From Pontederia crassipes (taxonomy: Eukaryota; Streptophyta; Magnoliopsida; Commelinales; Pontederiaceae), in NCBI GenBank assembly GCA_030549335.1, contig CM060192.1, positions 25,238,157 through 25,302,156 of the forward strand: a stretch of DNA of 64,000 nucleotides. The letters are read 5' to 3'. The position numbers were made by a program, and so were the translations under genes. The notes beneath the pieces were generated by a model. It did no database searches, was not told the origin of the DNA, and saw only the letters and a program-made list of their open reading frames with translations. Shown here in pieces: positions 1-11,640 of the stretch (position 1 is the first letter of the stretch; the number at the start of each line of letters is the position of its first letter).

Positions 1-856
1 GCTCCACTACTTGATCCAATTGCCCATCTTCAAAATTATTTTCTAGAAAACTTAGCCTACTGATAACTTGGGCCAAATTGAATTCAATCTTCTCCTCTCC
101 AATTTGGAAGGTCAATCTCCCTTCCTTAACATTAATTACAACCCCTACAGTGGCTAGAAAGGGCCTCCCAAGGAGAATGGGGGTGTTCACATCTTCATCC
201 ATATCCTATACCACAAAATCAACTGGAATATAGAATTTACCAACTTTGAGGTGTATGTCCTCAATAATCCCATGTGGATATTTGATGGATCTGTCTGCCA
301 GCTGAAGGGACATATTTGTTGGCTTCAAATCTCCAACTTCAAGTTTCCTACACAATGATAAGGGTATGACACTCACAGAAGCTCCCAAGTCACATATGGC
401 TCTTTGAATTTTTCTATTGCCTATCTCACATGGAATTGAGAAGCTTCCTGGATCCTTGAGCTTTGGAGGCAACTTATTCTGGATAATTGCAGAAGCCTCT
501 TCAGTCAATGCTATAGTCTCATGCTCCAATACCCTTCTCTTCTTAGTTAGGATTTCCTTTAGGAACTTGGCATATGATGGCATTTCCTGGATGGCTTCAA
601 CAAAAGGCACATTTATGTATAACTTCTTCAGGATTTCCAAGAACTTTCCATATTGCTGGTCTTGTCTTGCCTTGATTAGCCTTTGAGGGAAAGGTACTTT
701 GTCAAAAACCCTTGGATTTGCTTCAATTTGAGGGCCTGAATTCCTGATTTCCTCACTTGGTTGTTCACTTGGCTTTTCAGCAACTCTTGAGTCTGAATTG
801 GCTTGATTATCATCCACTTTCTTCATTGGTTCCTCCACCATTTTTCCACTTCTGAG
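1..856 (-). pseudogene. TE-A protease region (retropepsin), broken
   Basis: This is the gag-linker and aspartic protease part of the TE-A polyprotein; the protease would cut the polyprotein during particle maturation. The longest open stretch is 841-206 (211 residues). It holds the conserved linker with the AKFLKE motif, then the protease core CDLGASVSVIP, whose D is the catalytic aspartate. An in-frame TAG at 206-208 interrupts the frame just before the DMDED and ILLGRPFLATVG motifs, which continue in the same frame to the window edge. Another TAG at 857-859 separates it from gag, in the place of a glutamine in the AIQLRSGK-type motif. The same arrangement is seen in TE-C and TE-D. Confidence 0.85.
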
Positions 857-2366
857 CTAGATGGCCTTTGCTTGCTCCTTTGGATTTACTTCTGGCTGTC
901 CAGGAAAGAATAAGGGAGGTCTAGTGGATGTACTGGCCTGTTGAGAAATTTGGCTTTCCAACAATTTCTTATTTGCATTCGTGGCATCCAATCTTGAATT
1001 TATCTTCAATATCTCCTCTCCTTGGCTGTCTTGCTTCTTTAGAATATGTTGGAGCATCTCCTTCATTTCATTTTGGAATTGTGGTGCTTGGACTTGAGGT
1101 GGGGTTCATACAGATTTCTTTGAATTGGTGCACTTTGGCCTTGATTTCCATAAGGTGGTGGCTGATTCCTTGGCAGGATTTTAGGCTGCCAATTTGAATT
1201 TTGCATAGGAGCTCCTTGATAGTTGTTGCCCTTGTAAGAAAAGTATGGATGATTCCTGTTTTTTGGAGTATAAAATTCAGCAGGAGGTTTGATTCCATAA
1301 TTGCCCACAACATTGATTTGATCAACATTTTGGTCCACTTGCTGCATAATTAAGTTGCAATTCTCTGACATATGGCCTTGATTCCCACATACACAACACC
1401 TTGTTTCAGAATTGGAAGCCCTATTGCCATTGGGAGTCAAGTTCAACCTCTCCAAAGTCTTGTACAGCACTTCTTCAAGTTGAGTTGACAATTGATTCAC
1501 TGAATTGTCCATGGGTGGCCTCCTGGTTCTATCATGGGTAAGGAAGTGGTGATTCTTGGCTATGTTTTCAATGAGTTGATAAGCTTCATCAACATTTTTA
1601 GATGCAAAGATGTCTCCTGCAGCAGTATCCAATGCCACCTTGCTAGGGTAGTTCAATCCCTTATGAAAATAGTTAACTAATTGCCACTTTTCAAATCCAT
1701 GGTGGGGACATGCCCTTAATAATCCTTGAAGCCTTTGCCAAGCCTCACAAATGTTTTCTTTGTCCAACTGATAGAATCTGACTATTTGATCCCTGAAGTT
1801 ATCAGTTTTTGAAGGAGGAAAGAATTCTGAAAGGAACAATTGAACAATTGATTCCCAAGTGGCCACCTCTTCAGGATTCAATCCTTTGAACCATGTCTTG
1901 GCTTTGTCTTTGAGTGAGAAGGGAAATAATCTCATATACACTGCATTCATGGGGATATTATTGAAGTTCACAGTGCTGCATATCTCCTTGAAATTGTCCA
2001 AATGAGATGTTGGATCTTCAATCCCAAGTCCAGAAAACTGACTTTGCCTAATCATCGAAATCAAAGCTGGATTAACTTCAAAATTTGTCACAGGTGCTAA
2101 GGCTCCTCCCCCTTGTTGATTCCTTGCATTGCTTGGTGAATAACAGTCCCTAAGAGTTCTAGGAGCTGCCATATTTTGATTCACAACTTCTTCAAATTCA
2201 GGATTGTATGCCTCTTCCTCTTCTTCTTCAAATATCCTTCTCCTTGCTCAAGCCTTTGCAATCTCCTTCTTCTTAGAAATCTTCTTTCAGGTTCATGATC
2301 TGATTGGTAAAGTTCCTCTTGATGGTCCAAGCCCTGCATAAAGAGATTCAGAAGTATCAAATTCAA
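857..2366 (-). pseudogene. TE-A gag (Athila-type capsid/nucleocapsid), broken
   Basis: Gag forms the particle that packages the element RNA. The main open stretch (2184-1063, 373 residues) holds the capsid region with the motifs DPTSHLDNF, FPFSLKDKAKTW, FFPPSKT and EAWQRLQGLLRACPHHG, then a CCHC knuckle CVCGNQGHMSENC-type (C-x2-C-x4-H-x4-C). The basic N-terminus lies in another frame (2366-2181), and the C-terminal coiled-coil-like tail in a third (1066-857), so at least two frameshifts are present. TE-C and TE-J gag proteins align along the same landmarks; TE-J is the closest in the window. Confidence 0.87.
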
Positions 2367-2500
2367 GAAAGAAATAAAAACTAGACAAAAGTGAAAAGTT
2401 AAAAATGATAACTTGCAAAAACTGAAAATTAGCCTAACAAATAAACTAAAAACTAATCTAAAACTAATCTAAACTATCTAAGTTAGCCTAATTTACCTCA
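2367..2500 (-). other. TE-A untranslated leader
   Basis: Short AT-rich leader between the primer site and the first gag codons; no reading frame or other signal seen. Confidence 0.5.
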
Positions 2501-2520
2501 AATCCCCGGCAATGGCGTCA
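2501..2520 (-). other. TE-A primer-binding site (Asp-tRNA type)
   Basis: Read on the minus strand this is TGACGCCATTGCCGGGGATT, six bases (AGTTTT) after the LTR end. TE-C and TE-D carry the matching site TGGCGCC-GTTG-y-C-r-GGGA at the same distance. This sequence class is known in Athila elements as complementary to the tRNA-Asp 3' end. Confidence 0.8.
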
Positions 2521-3210
2521 AAAACTTGATAGTGATATTTGGGATTGAATAGTGATAACTTGCTGAAATTAAAGAAAGGGTCAAATTTTTCAATTTTTGG
2601 TCTCCCAACTCACTAGCTGCAAGTGCACATGTAAGTTGTAGTAGACTCAGGTTGTCGTATCCACAAGAATTTGAAGTCTAAGACACCCTAAAATAATCTA
2701 GATTAGTTCTACTCTAATAGCTAAAAACAGATTTTTGATTAGTAATGAAAACAAATTTTTTTAATGGAAAGTGAAATGATAACAGATTTTTGGGTTTTGG
2801 AAATTTATCAAAACTGGATTATAAATGCTAGAATGAAATCTAAAAAGGTTCAACTGTCAATGAGGAAGGTTCTTCTAGGATTTGGGGTTCATTTAAATTA
2901 ATTAAGGATGGAATGGAACAAGTTATCATTAAATGTCCAACTTTTGGTTCAACTTGAAAATGGCTGTTCCCATAGCTCAATTGGCTTCTAACTAAGCAAT
3001 ATATGATTATATAGTTGTTAGCTAGGTTGAATCAAAAGAGGGTCCTCACTGAAAATCAAGTTATCATTGGGCTCAAAAGAAAGTTCAATGCTGATTTTTG
3101 CAATTCAAGGAAGTTTGGAATGATAACTTGCAATTGCAATCATAAAAAGATGGAATCATTCCAATCAACCAAACCAGGATAAAATATACTCAATAATGGT
3201 GCTTGTGATC

Positions 3211-4330
3211 CTTGATTCATCTCTGAATTCCAGGAGGATTTAAAATCAACCTCTCGGTTGCAAAGTAAATTGAAATCCACACAAACACAAGTTCAATTGA
3301 AAATGCAAAACATATGACCACAGGAATTCACAATTTCCATTGCTCCTTGGCCCATCTCTGGATCTCAAGGAAGCCCTTAAGACTACCTCTTAGTAGTGGA
3401 TTAAAATGAGGGTTGACAATGCAAATCAGAATTCAAATGGAAATCAGAAATAGAAATCAGCAAATAGAATTATGCAAATTCAGAAAACTGAAATACTAAT
3501 CCATGAAATCAGGTTTATCAATTGCTTCTTGACCCATCCCTGGACTGCAAGAATCCCTAAAGTTCATCTCTCAATGATTGGATAAAATCAAGGGGTTCAA
3601 TTGATAAAACAGTTCCAGCAGAAAATCAGAAAACAGATTTCATTAAAGTTCAGAAATCAGATTTGCAATCTGTTTTGAGTCAAAGATAATATGCCAACAT
3701 CTTAATTCATTCCTGAACAAGATATGGGCAATGACAACATTTCAGTTACTCAATTAATCAGGTCCACAATGACAAACAAATTCAAATTGTTCAGGAAATC
3801 ACATTCAGGAAAAAATCAGGAAATCAGATTTTAGAAATCAAAATTTTAAATCAATGGAAATCTAACTTACCAACTGATTCTTGACCCATCTCTGGACTGC
3901 AAGACATCCCTAAAGTACACTTATCAGTGATTGAAAGAATTTAGGGGACTCAATTGGTTGGTAAAAACAAATTTCAATAGGAAATTAGAAAAATCAGAAT
4001 TCATGTTTTCATTTCAGAAATCAGTGGAAAAATCTGATTTGAGTCAAATGATTGTCCAAACAATCTTGATTCATTTCTGAACAAGATAGGAACAATAGCA
4101 ACTTGCCAAGGACTCAATTAATCAAATTGTAAGTGAAGAATAAATTCAACAGCCATACAAATCAGAATCAGATTCAGAAATCTTCAGAAAATCAGATATC
4201 AGGAAACCAAATCAGAAATCAGATTTGCAATTGAATGGAGTTCAGAAAACTGACATTAACTCTTAATTCACTTCTGTAAGATGATTAGATCAAGTAATAC
4301 TTCTCAGTCATTGGTTACAATTGGATCTAA
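3211..4330. repeat. Diverged ~180-bp tandem repeat array inside the TE-A LTR
   Basis: A block of the form CTTGA(C/T)(C/T)CAT(C/T)(C/T)CTG recurs at about 3211, 3346, 3527, 3701, 3880, 4065 and 4262, mostly 172-196 bp apart. Alternate copies match better (3527 with 3880, 3701 with 4065), so the higher-order period is about 355-360 bp. Between the anchors there are runs of AAATCAGAAATCAG-like words. Confidence 0.7.
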
Positions 4331-5104
4331 TAGTAGCATAGCATAAATCAATACAAAATGTTTCTGAAATCTGAAAATCAGCAATGATTAAGTGCAGGAA
4401 TTATAAAGCAGTCCATATCCATCCAAAACTAATCTAAACTACTACCCTATCCTAGAAGAAATGGAGTTTAGCTCCTCATGTTTACAAAGCTTGACATAAA
4501 ATAGAATGGGAAACAGATACAAATCATAGTTCTTCAAGATGTCTCGGCCAGCAGCAGCTCCCAGCAGCAATAGCTACAACCACCAGCTCCAAAACCCTTG
4601 CTCAAACCCCTGAATGACCAGCCCCCCTTTCCTCCTCCAGAAATTCCAGATTTTATATGAGTCTTGTGCACCCTTAGATCAGCATCCAAATGTTCCTTAG
4701 CTTTGATGTGAGCCACCTGTCCTCTGGTCCTGAAATTCCAGCAGTGACAAGTTTTTGGACAGCCAAAAAGCTAGTGGTCCCCCCTCCTTTTTCTTCATTT
4801 TTTCAGTCCTATTCCACTTGCTACAAGGGCCAAAACATCAAGCATGAAAGTCTTCTAATAATATTTAAACAACTAAGGATTAGGACAGCAGTTAAAATCA
4901 GATCTATAGCAAAAAGGGAATTGGTGTGTTGCAAGAATGAAAACTGATATCAAATTTGCAACTTAAGGAACCCAAAATGATAACCTTCTACATTTCATGG
5001 AAAATACTCAAGTGGGAGTGGTTCAAGGCATTGAAGGTTTCAAATGGATCATAATGGCAATCGAGTGAGGTCAGAAATCAATTATGAATAAGATTTCATA
5101 AAAG

Positions 5105-5494
5105 TGATAACTTGGGTGCCAAAAACAATAACTTAAATGCCTTGAAAATGATAACTTATGATAACTTGAGTTTTGGTTATCCAAATGTGATGAAATTTGA
5201 CCAGCAATGAGTTAGAACAATAATAAGATGATTGCTTAAGGTCCCTGTGCAGAATTAATGGTTTTGCATGTCGAAATGATAGAATTGCCCTTTAACGATA
5301 ACTTGGCACTTGAAAAATGATAACTTGTTCAAATTGACTTAAAACTTTGCACAAGTTGAGATGTGACTATCCAAATATGATTTATACATGATAATGATGT
5401 ATTTAGGGCAAGAAAACCATTGAAAATCAGTTCATTCAAAATAATGATAACTTGAAATATAATAATGATAACTTGTCCTCAAAATGATAACTTG
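5105..5494. repeat. Cluster of TGATAACTTG motifs in the TE-A LTR
   Basis: The 10-mer TGATAACTTG or a close variant occurs about eight times here (for example 5105, 5159, 5296, 5318, 5445, 5466, 5485), always in the same orientation, with more copies at 2405, about 2552 and 3121. Two inverted copies lie near 2918 and 3058. It reads CAAGTTATCA in element orientation. The spacing is irregular, so it is a dispersed motif rather than a tandem repeat. Confidence 0.65.
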
Positions 5495-6119
5495 GCATAG
5501 AATTTAAATATTAATCGATTTTGGCATTTCAGAACCTCTATGCACATGGAATTAAGTATGAAATGAGGAATATTAACTAGTCATCATAATGTTTGCATTC
5601 CAAGTATAATTGGCCCAAAAATAGGCAAAAGTTGGACTCGATATGTGTGAAAAGCATCTAAAATGGGCTAGAAACATATAGTGATCAGCAGGTGATCAGT
5701 AATACATGCAAATTTTATGAATTTCACAACTTGTCACATGCCTATCATGGCCCATGACTTGGGCAACTTTCTGATGTAAAATTACAACATTTCATGACCC
5801 CTTACATGTTTGTCACAACCCTTGTAACGAGACATTGCACTATTGTCATGACCCATTATATTTGAGTTTTTGACCTTGGGAGGTTCCATGTTGATACCGA
5901 TTTGAGTACAGTTTTCTTTAGTAGCTTCATAACTTTTTTCTCTTGCATCATAGACAATAAAATATCAAAATTGGGTACATCTTTTATTTTCATAAAATTG
6001 AAATAAATAAGATCATAAAATACTGCATACTATAAGAAATGAACTAAAAATATGATTAAATGCAAGGCTAAATATCATTTCAATGTAATTTTTCTTTGTG
6101 CAACACATTTTCACTATCA

Positions 6120-7295
6120 AGGGTAGATTACACGAATGGTCCCCCAACTTTGAGTCGATTTCCAACTGGTCCCCCAACTTCAATTTATAACCAGAACGTC
6201 CCTCATCTTTTATTTTCTTACACGATTAGTCCTCTTGACCAGTGATAGTGGGTTTTCCGGTTGCCTTGCATACGTGGCCGACACGTCAGTCATTTCTCTC
6301 TCATCCATGTCATTTATGTCATCCACGTCATTTAACGTGCCAAACCAGATAAATTACACGGATCGTCCCCCAACTTTGATATTATTACACGATTTATCCA
6401 CTTGACCGGTAAGAAATAGTTTCTCGATTATCTTACGACGTGGCATAATAAAATTTAATAAAATATTTTAACTAGCTAACATCACACAATAAAAAATATT
6501 ATAAAAATTTAAGAACGCGGATGAGCTAACAGAGGGGGAGTGTTGACCCCCCTCTCTAAGCTCGCCCTTTGGCTTGGCATAGGGGGCACCGACCCCCCTC
6601 TCTAAGCTCATCCACTAGCGAGCTTCGCACAAGGGGCATCAACGCCCCCTCGCGAGCTCGTCGATGACCCTAAACGACTCAAAGTTGAGATACTATAAAA
6701 AATAAAAATGATAGGAGCGCCGACGAACTCGCGAAGGGGCGTTAGTGCTCCTTGTGCGAAGCTCGCTAGTGGGCGAGCTTGGAGACGGAGGCCGACGCCC
6801 CCTATGCCAGCTCGCCAAAGGGCGAGCTTGGAGAGGGGGGCCGACACTCTTCCTCTGCAGTTCGTCCACGTCATGAAATTTTTATAATAATTTTTATTGT
6901 ATGATGTCAGCTAGTTAAAGTTTTTTATTATATTTTATTATGCCACGTTGCAAGATAATCGAGAGACTGTTTCTTATCGGTCAAGTAGATGAATCATGTA
7001 ATAATATCAAAGTTGGGGGACTATTTAAAAATCGATTCAAAGTTAGGGGACGATCCGTGTAATTTATCTAGTTTGGAGCGTTAAATGACGTGGGTGACTT
7101 AAATAACGTGGATGAGAGAGAAATGACTGACATATCGGCCACGTATGCAAAGCAATCGAGAAACCCACTATCACCAGTCAAGAGGACTAATCGTGCAAGA
7201 AAATAAAAGATGAGAGACGTTCTTGTTATAAATTGAAGTTGGAGGACCAGTTGGAAATCGACTCAAAGTTGGGAGACCATTCGTGTAATTTACCC
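6120..7295. mobile_element. Foldback Mutator-like (MULE/MITE) element with ~540-bp inverted arms
   Basis: The left arm starts AGGGTAGATTACACGAATGG and the right arm ends with the complement of GGGTAAATTACACGAATGG. The complementarity runs on through nearly the whole element: left arm about 6120-6662, right arm about 6722-7295, with an AT-rich loop of about 60 bp between. It is flanked by a perfect 9-bp duplication TCACTATCA (6111-6119 and 7296-7304), the length typical of Mutator-like elements. No transposase frame is present; the 88-residue frame at 6608-6874 is a by-product of the palindrome. The arms hold short internal repeats around CTCTCTAAGCTCG. Confidence 0.85.
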
Positions 7296-7304
7296 TCACT
7301 ATCA

Positions 7305-7559
7305 GCCCGCTAGGGGCATTCTTGTAATAACTCATTGGAAAAGTGTGCCCCTTCGATGGTTCTCCATATGCTATGGTGTAATGTGTGTGGTAAAGAATAT
7401 TGAGATTGAGAGTGTCGCAAAGTATGAAAGTATCTCAAGGCTAACTCGAAAAAATCTGAGACATGTTTGCTCTTGTGGGGGTGGGGTGGGGGGGTGCTCA
7501 GCTTCCCAATAAGATTATTCAAACGTATGATGCTCCCACTCAAGCTACCCGACATACAA
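7305..7559. other. Flanking DNA next to TE-A, nothing recognised
   Basis: This is the sequence into which TE-A was presumably inserted. It has a short G-rich run at 7477-7495 and no feature I can name. Confidence 0.4.
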
Positions 7560-9115
7560 GTTTTAAAAATTTATAGATCCCAACATACACATCTTATGCC
7601 GCAAGTGCAACCTTCATCGTAGTAGTATGGGGTCGAACCACAGAGAGAAGTTATATTTATATCTAAAATTTTGTAGCAATGAAAGAAAAGAATCTGATTT
7701 AGATAATAAGAGAAGTAAACTAAGATTGCTGGAATAAATATTACAAAAATGTAACAATTTTGTTTATGTATTTTTTTAGCTTTTTGATTAAATGATAAAA
7801 ATAGAACTAGAAAGGCAAGATTTAGTCACAAATGATGTTAACTATCAAGGCTAGAGAATTTTCTTTAGGGATAAACATCAATTGACTGTGCCTAAGAGAT
7901 CCAGTTCAGTTGAATGCGAAACAAATAAGCAAATCATGAAAATGGATCACACTACTCTCGCATTAAGGTTTGCTTCATCCTCCTTGCTCTCGCATCGAGA
8001 TTACAAATTCAAGTACATATAGGAATACTCCCCTAAGTCTCCCCTCTTGGATTGAGCTTAGTCTCCGCTAACTCATGATAGCTAATCTCTCATCTCATTG
8101 CTAAACTATCCTACAACAAATGCCCTTCTCAGGATCTCATTGCAGAAAAGGGACAAGAGAGATGCGAGATTGCAAACAAATCATCAAAACATCAAATATA
8201 GGTTCCCGTCACTCTTGTGCTAGGGATGTTCTAATTTCTGCGCTCTCGCTTCAAAACTATATATTTAAGCATTCAAAGTATGATCGAGTTATCCCTCGTG
8301 AGTTTCACCTCTCGATTTATCTCAAGTTGGAGTGACCTATCGATTGACTATTCCAGCATGGCCAAGCCTCTTGGTTCCTTAATGTGACACTAAGACAATA
8401 TATGCTCCCTCTTAGGAGTCTATTGCATGGAGGAAAAATCAACTATGGGTAAAGAAGATGAATTATCTAACAAGTAAAAAAACCAATATAGATCAAACAA
8501 ATATGCATCCAATTGACATAAGCAAAGAGTTCGGTCCCATCAAGAAATCCCCCAGCCTTGACGGCTGATTAGTTATAAATAAATGTGGAGAACACAACAT
8601 TACATCATCACACAAACATAAAACATCATTCAACAAGTAAACAAGGAAGAAAAAAATAGTAAATTGTAGACTAAAGGTAGCAGAAAAGCAAAGCAATGCA
8701 GCAGAGTTCCAACTTCCCTCCTTATCTCGGTTGGTTCCCTCTTGCTCCCCAAAAGTGGCCTTCTCTTGTCCTTGGTTGGCCTCCTCCAGTCCTCAAGCTG
8801 GCTTCTCACGTTGCCGCTCAATGCCTGCCCTAATTGCTGGCCCCCTCTCGAGAGAATCTTCTTTTTGATTTTATAGTCTTCCTTTTCCAACACACTGTTG
8901 TATGCACAACACCTGACCATCTCATATATCATGGTTTCCTTTCTTTTTCATCCAGTCAATTGATCCTTGACACCTATCCTAGTGCCTTTATCCCTTTATG
9001 CAAAATATATTTTGATTCCCTATCATTTTGTCTTTTCCTGTCAAATAAGCTTCTCCTTCTTAGCGACATCAGGTACCCTCATGTCAATCTCCTTCTAGAG
9101 TAGTGCTGCCGGATA
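7560..9115 (-). repeat. LTR-like remnant, minus orientation
   Basis: Read on the minus strand, 7588-7650 has the order GTGGTTCGACCCC, then GGTTGCACTTGCGGC, which resembles the R/U5 end of gypsy LTRs (compare GGATACGACA...GTGCACTTGCA in TE-A). A TATA-like GACTATAAAATC lies at about 8866-8878 in the same orientation. The part between is CT-rich and noncoding. I found no second copy, no primer site and no target duplication, so both borders are uncertain; a solo or truncated Athila-class LTR is the best guess. Confidence 0.35.
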
Positions 9116-9518
9116 TCCCCATGCATGTAAAGGTGAGGGTACATGTTGAAAGATAAAAGTTCATAAATGCAAAAACTTTTATCTATATTTTCAGCAAAAG
9201 AATTAAGATGATATGGAGACTTCATATAACAAGTAAAATATTAAAAATGTAGATTTTATGTTATTCAATTGCAACCGAAATCAAGAAAATCATGCTTTTA
9301 CCTTAGCAATAATGAGTAAGAAATCCATGTCATCGCCAGACCATACATCACATACTCAACTCTCGTACTACAGTATATTGAGAGAAAACTGCTAACCTAT
9401 CACCCGGTTGTAGCCTTATTGCCTTTGTTTAATGAAATTGTTATTACTAAAATCATTTTGTGCTAGTGTAGTTGTTAAATTATTCTGCATACCGCAATGT
9501 CGAGATCGGCATCTACAT
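9116..9518. other. AT-rich intergenic stretch, nothing recognised
   Basis: No reading frame, repeat or terminal signal stands out between the LTR-like remnant and the next possible LTR. Confidence 0.4.
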
Positions 9519-10194
9519 TGTAAACACCCATCCTTTAATGTCCACCGCTCACGCGATGTCCTCTGTCACAAGCATGATGGATTGCGTCATGCCATGACAA
9601 AGCTCTAGAACTCAGCCGCCCAGCCGAATTTTACACGATTTTTTATCCAAAATTTTAGAAAAATAATATACAATAATAAAAATCACAACCTATGCATTTC
9701 CTAGGCATTCTAGGATCAAAAGAACATTAAAAAAGCATCATAATCCATGAAATTTCTAAGATCTAGGGTTCATCCCTAAACCATGAACAATATGAAAAAC
9801 TTATGAACCCAATCTATTAGATCTAATCATAAAACTTGTACATATCTAATCATGAAAGCCTATACATGCATAGATGTAGAACAATAACCCTCAATCACAA
9901 TCCATCATGAAGACAAGGTGTCCTCAAATTGTCAATCCAATATAAGAAGAATATTGAAAGAGGAGAGAGGTGTTTGGATCCCTTTTACATACCTTAATTT
10001 CATATCTTCCTCCTCTTTCTTCGTCTTCTTCTTCCTTCTTCTTATTCCTCTTGTTCTCCTTCCTCAATCCCTAGCCGCCAAGAGATGTGGAGAAAAGGAG
10101 TAAACAATATGAATTGGGGTCTTTATGTAGGGGAGGTCATGAAGGTTTGACCCAAAAGTCCAAATTACATTTGATAAAAATATGGGATATTACA
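9519..10194 (-). repeat. Possible solo LTR (TGTAA...TTACA)
   Basis: The segment starts TGTAAACACCC and ends GGGATATTACA and abuts the end of a Copia gag frame. The part at 10000-10090 is CT-rich, like many R/U5 regions. The flanking bases (TACAT left, ATTCT right) do not form a target duplication, so this is a weak call based on the terminal sequences alone. Confidence 0.3.
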
Positions 10195-10597
10195 ATTCTA
10201 TTGTTTTCAACTCCTTCATCTTACAAGTGTTATAATTGTGCAATAACAATTGATTATTCACTTCAGTTTTAGAGTCATGTTTAACCTTTATAGTCATCCA
10301 TAAATCATGTGTCATCTCTTGTAATTCAAACACCCTTATCAAATTATCTTCCATGTGCATCAACATGAAAGATCTTGTCTTCTTATCCTCTTTCTCCCAC
10401 TTGTTTTGTGCTTTCTCGTGTGCTTTGTTCGATTTTGGTGTGGCATTGTCGGGAAGTATAGAACCATTCTTTTCAATAACCACATCAAGATTATTGTGCA
10501 TAAGCCCATAGTTTATTTTGAGGCTCAACAAATTATAGTTTATGCCATTTAAGTGTTCAAGCTTTGCTAGCTTCATCGCCATCAATTTTGTTGTCAT
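10190..10597 (-). pseudogene. Copia-type gag fragment (UBN2/DUF4219-like N-terminus)
   Basis: A 135-residue minus-strand frame beginning at the ATG complementary to 10595-10597. It has the order seen at the start of plant Ty1/Copia gag: a short MTTK start, LEHLNGINYNLLSLKINYGL (the slot where most copies have a YxxWSxxM type motif), a charged linker, KWEKEDKKTRSFMLMHMEDNL, then LWMTIKVKHDS. The expected W of the first motif is replaced. The frame stops where the neighbouring possible LTR begins, so the rest of gag and all of pol are absent. It is unrelated in frame and sequence to the SIRE-like gag of TE-G. Confidence 0.65.
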
Positions 10598-11059
10598 TTT
10601 CTAAAATAAGAAAAATGAAATTTAGAACATGGGTAAAGTTTGGGTACTTAATATATAAAATAGTGTGTTTTTAAGGTAAAAAAAATTAAGTGTTTTAAAA
10701 AAATTAAATAGTTAAACAAGAATGAATAAATTAGAAGCAATTGAAAATATGTTAAACAAGGCATGAATGTTCAAAATCCCTTAAAAATAAAATAAAATAG
10801 GATTACTACTCTCGAAAAAATGAATTTTTAACAAAGGCTTTTCAGGTAAAAATAAAAATCTTTCAAATGGCAATAAAAAGATTTAAAAGTAAAAAAGTAT
10901 TCAAATTTCTTAAAACTGAGGGTCGCTTTTCATGAATGCACAAATAATGAAAAATATGAGAATAGTACAACAATTTGTAAAAAAAAATATTCCTGAACTA
11001 TGATCAAAATACTTCAATAGTAACTTATAAGATAGGAATAAGATGTAGTGACAGATAGT

Positions 11060-11103
<44 letters not shown>

Positions 11104-11640
11104 ATAAATGAACTAAACAACTCAGGAGTATAACATTAAAAATATTAAAGATTACTAAAAAAATGCTATGTAAAAAAATTTACAGGAAATCTAGTATAAT
11201 ATTTACAAAATGTAATAAACTATAACTAACTAATTTAAAATGTGTTATAAACAGAAAATTTAAGGAATTAGTAAAACAAAATGTTTTAATAAAATAATGT
11301 ATCCAGAGAAAATGCGCAAGTAACCTCGGTCTAGAAGTTTAAAATAATAGCTATAGAATAGAGATTATGACTTGCTATAGGAAATAAATAGAATAAATTG
11401 GGGTTGATCTTAGAATGAATAAAGAAAAACACGAATTCAAAACAAAAAAAGTCTAGAATGTTATTAAAAAAATGTTACAGAATAATTGAAACAGATTAAT
11501 CCTACTTTGGATAACTTTTGCACGAGACAGTTTAAGCTAAGTAATTAATCTAAATACAAGAAAAGTATATGCAGCAAAGATGAAGAAAATAATAATGGTT
11601 GCACTAAATAATACTTATAGACCGAGCGGACTATGAAAAA
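10598..11640. other. AT-rich noncoding DNA
   Basis: Strongly AT-rich with an (AT)18 run. No frame above 60 residues with recognisable content and no terminal repeats seen. Confidence 0.5.
11063..11098. repeat. (AT)18 microsatellite
   Basis: Uninterrupted AT dinucleotides for 36 bases. Confidence 0.95.

Larger units (their letters stand above)
1..6119 (-). mobile_element. TE-A: Athila-like Ty3/gypsy LTR retrotransposon, minus strand, truncated by window edge
   Basis: Reading the minus strand from right to left there is a long 5' LTR (6119-2527), a primer site (2520-2501), gag (2366-857) and protease (856-1); reverse transcriptase, integrase and the 3' LTR lie outside the window. The order gag-protease, the CCHC knuckle, the DLGAS protease motif and the Asp-tRNA-type primer site place it in the Athila branch of Ty3/gypsy. 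Stops and a frameshift in gag and protease show it is dead. The outer LTR end is duplicated at 7296-7304 by a later DNA-transposon insertion. Confidence 0.88.
2527..6119 (-). repeat. TE-A 5' LTR (about 3.6 kb)
   Basis: On the minus strand the LTR starts TGATAGTG and ends CACTATCA, an 8-bp perfect terminal inverted repeat. The inner end lies six bases from the primer site, the same spacing as in TE-C and TE-D. The inner part has the R/U5-like signature GGATACGACA followed by GTGCACTTGCA, also present in TE-J and in related form in TE-C. A possible TATA box in element orientation is at about 4651-4664 (CATATAAAATC). The 3' LTR is outside the window, so both borders rest on structure rather than on a repeat match. 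Open frames of 60-85 residues inside it (4534-4947) look accidental. Confidence 0.72.

Noticed and set aside
3211..4330. CRISPR array
   Set aside because: Repeat units are about 180 bp, diverged and AT-rich within a plant LTR; no short identical repeats with unique spacers.
4534..4947. Two frames of 60 and 85 residues in the TE-A LTR
   Set aside because: They lie on opposite strands within the LTR, overlap repeats and contain nothing recognisable.
6608..6874. 88-residue frame inside the foldback element
   Set aside because: It lies in the palindromic GC-rich arms and reads the same repeats in both directions; no known transposase feature.
9519..10194. A confident solo LTR with target duplication
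   Set aside because: Ends look LTR-like, but flanks TACAT and ATTCT do not match and no second copy is in the window; kept only as a weak feature.
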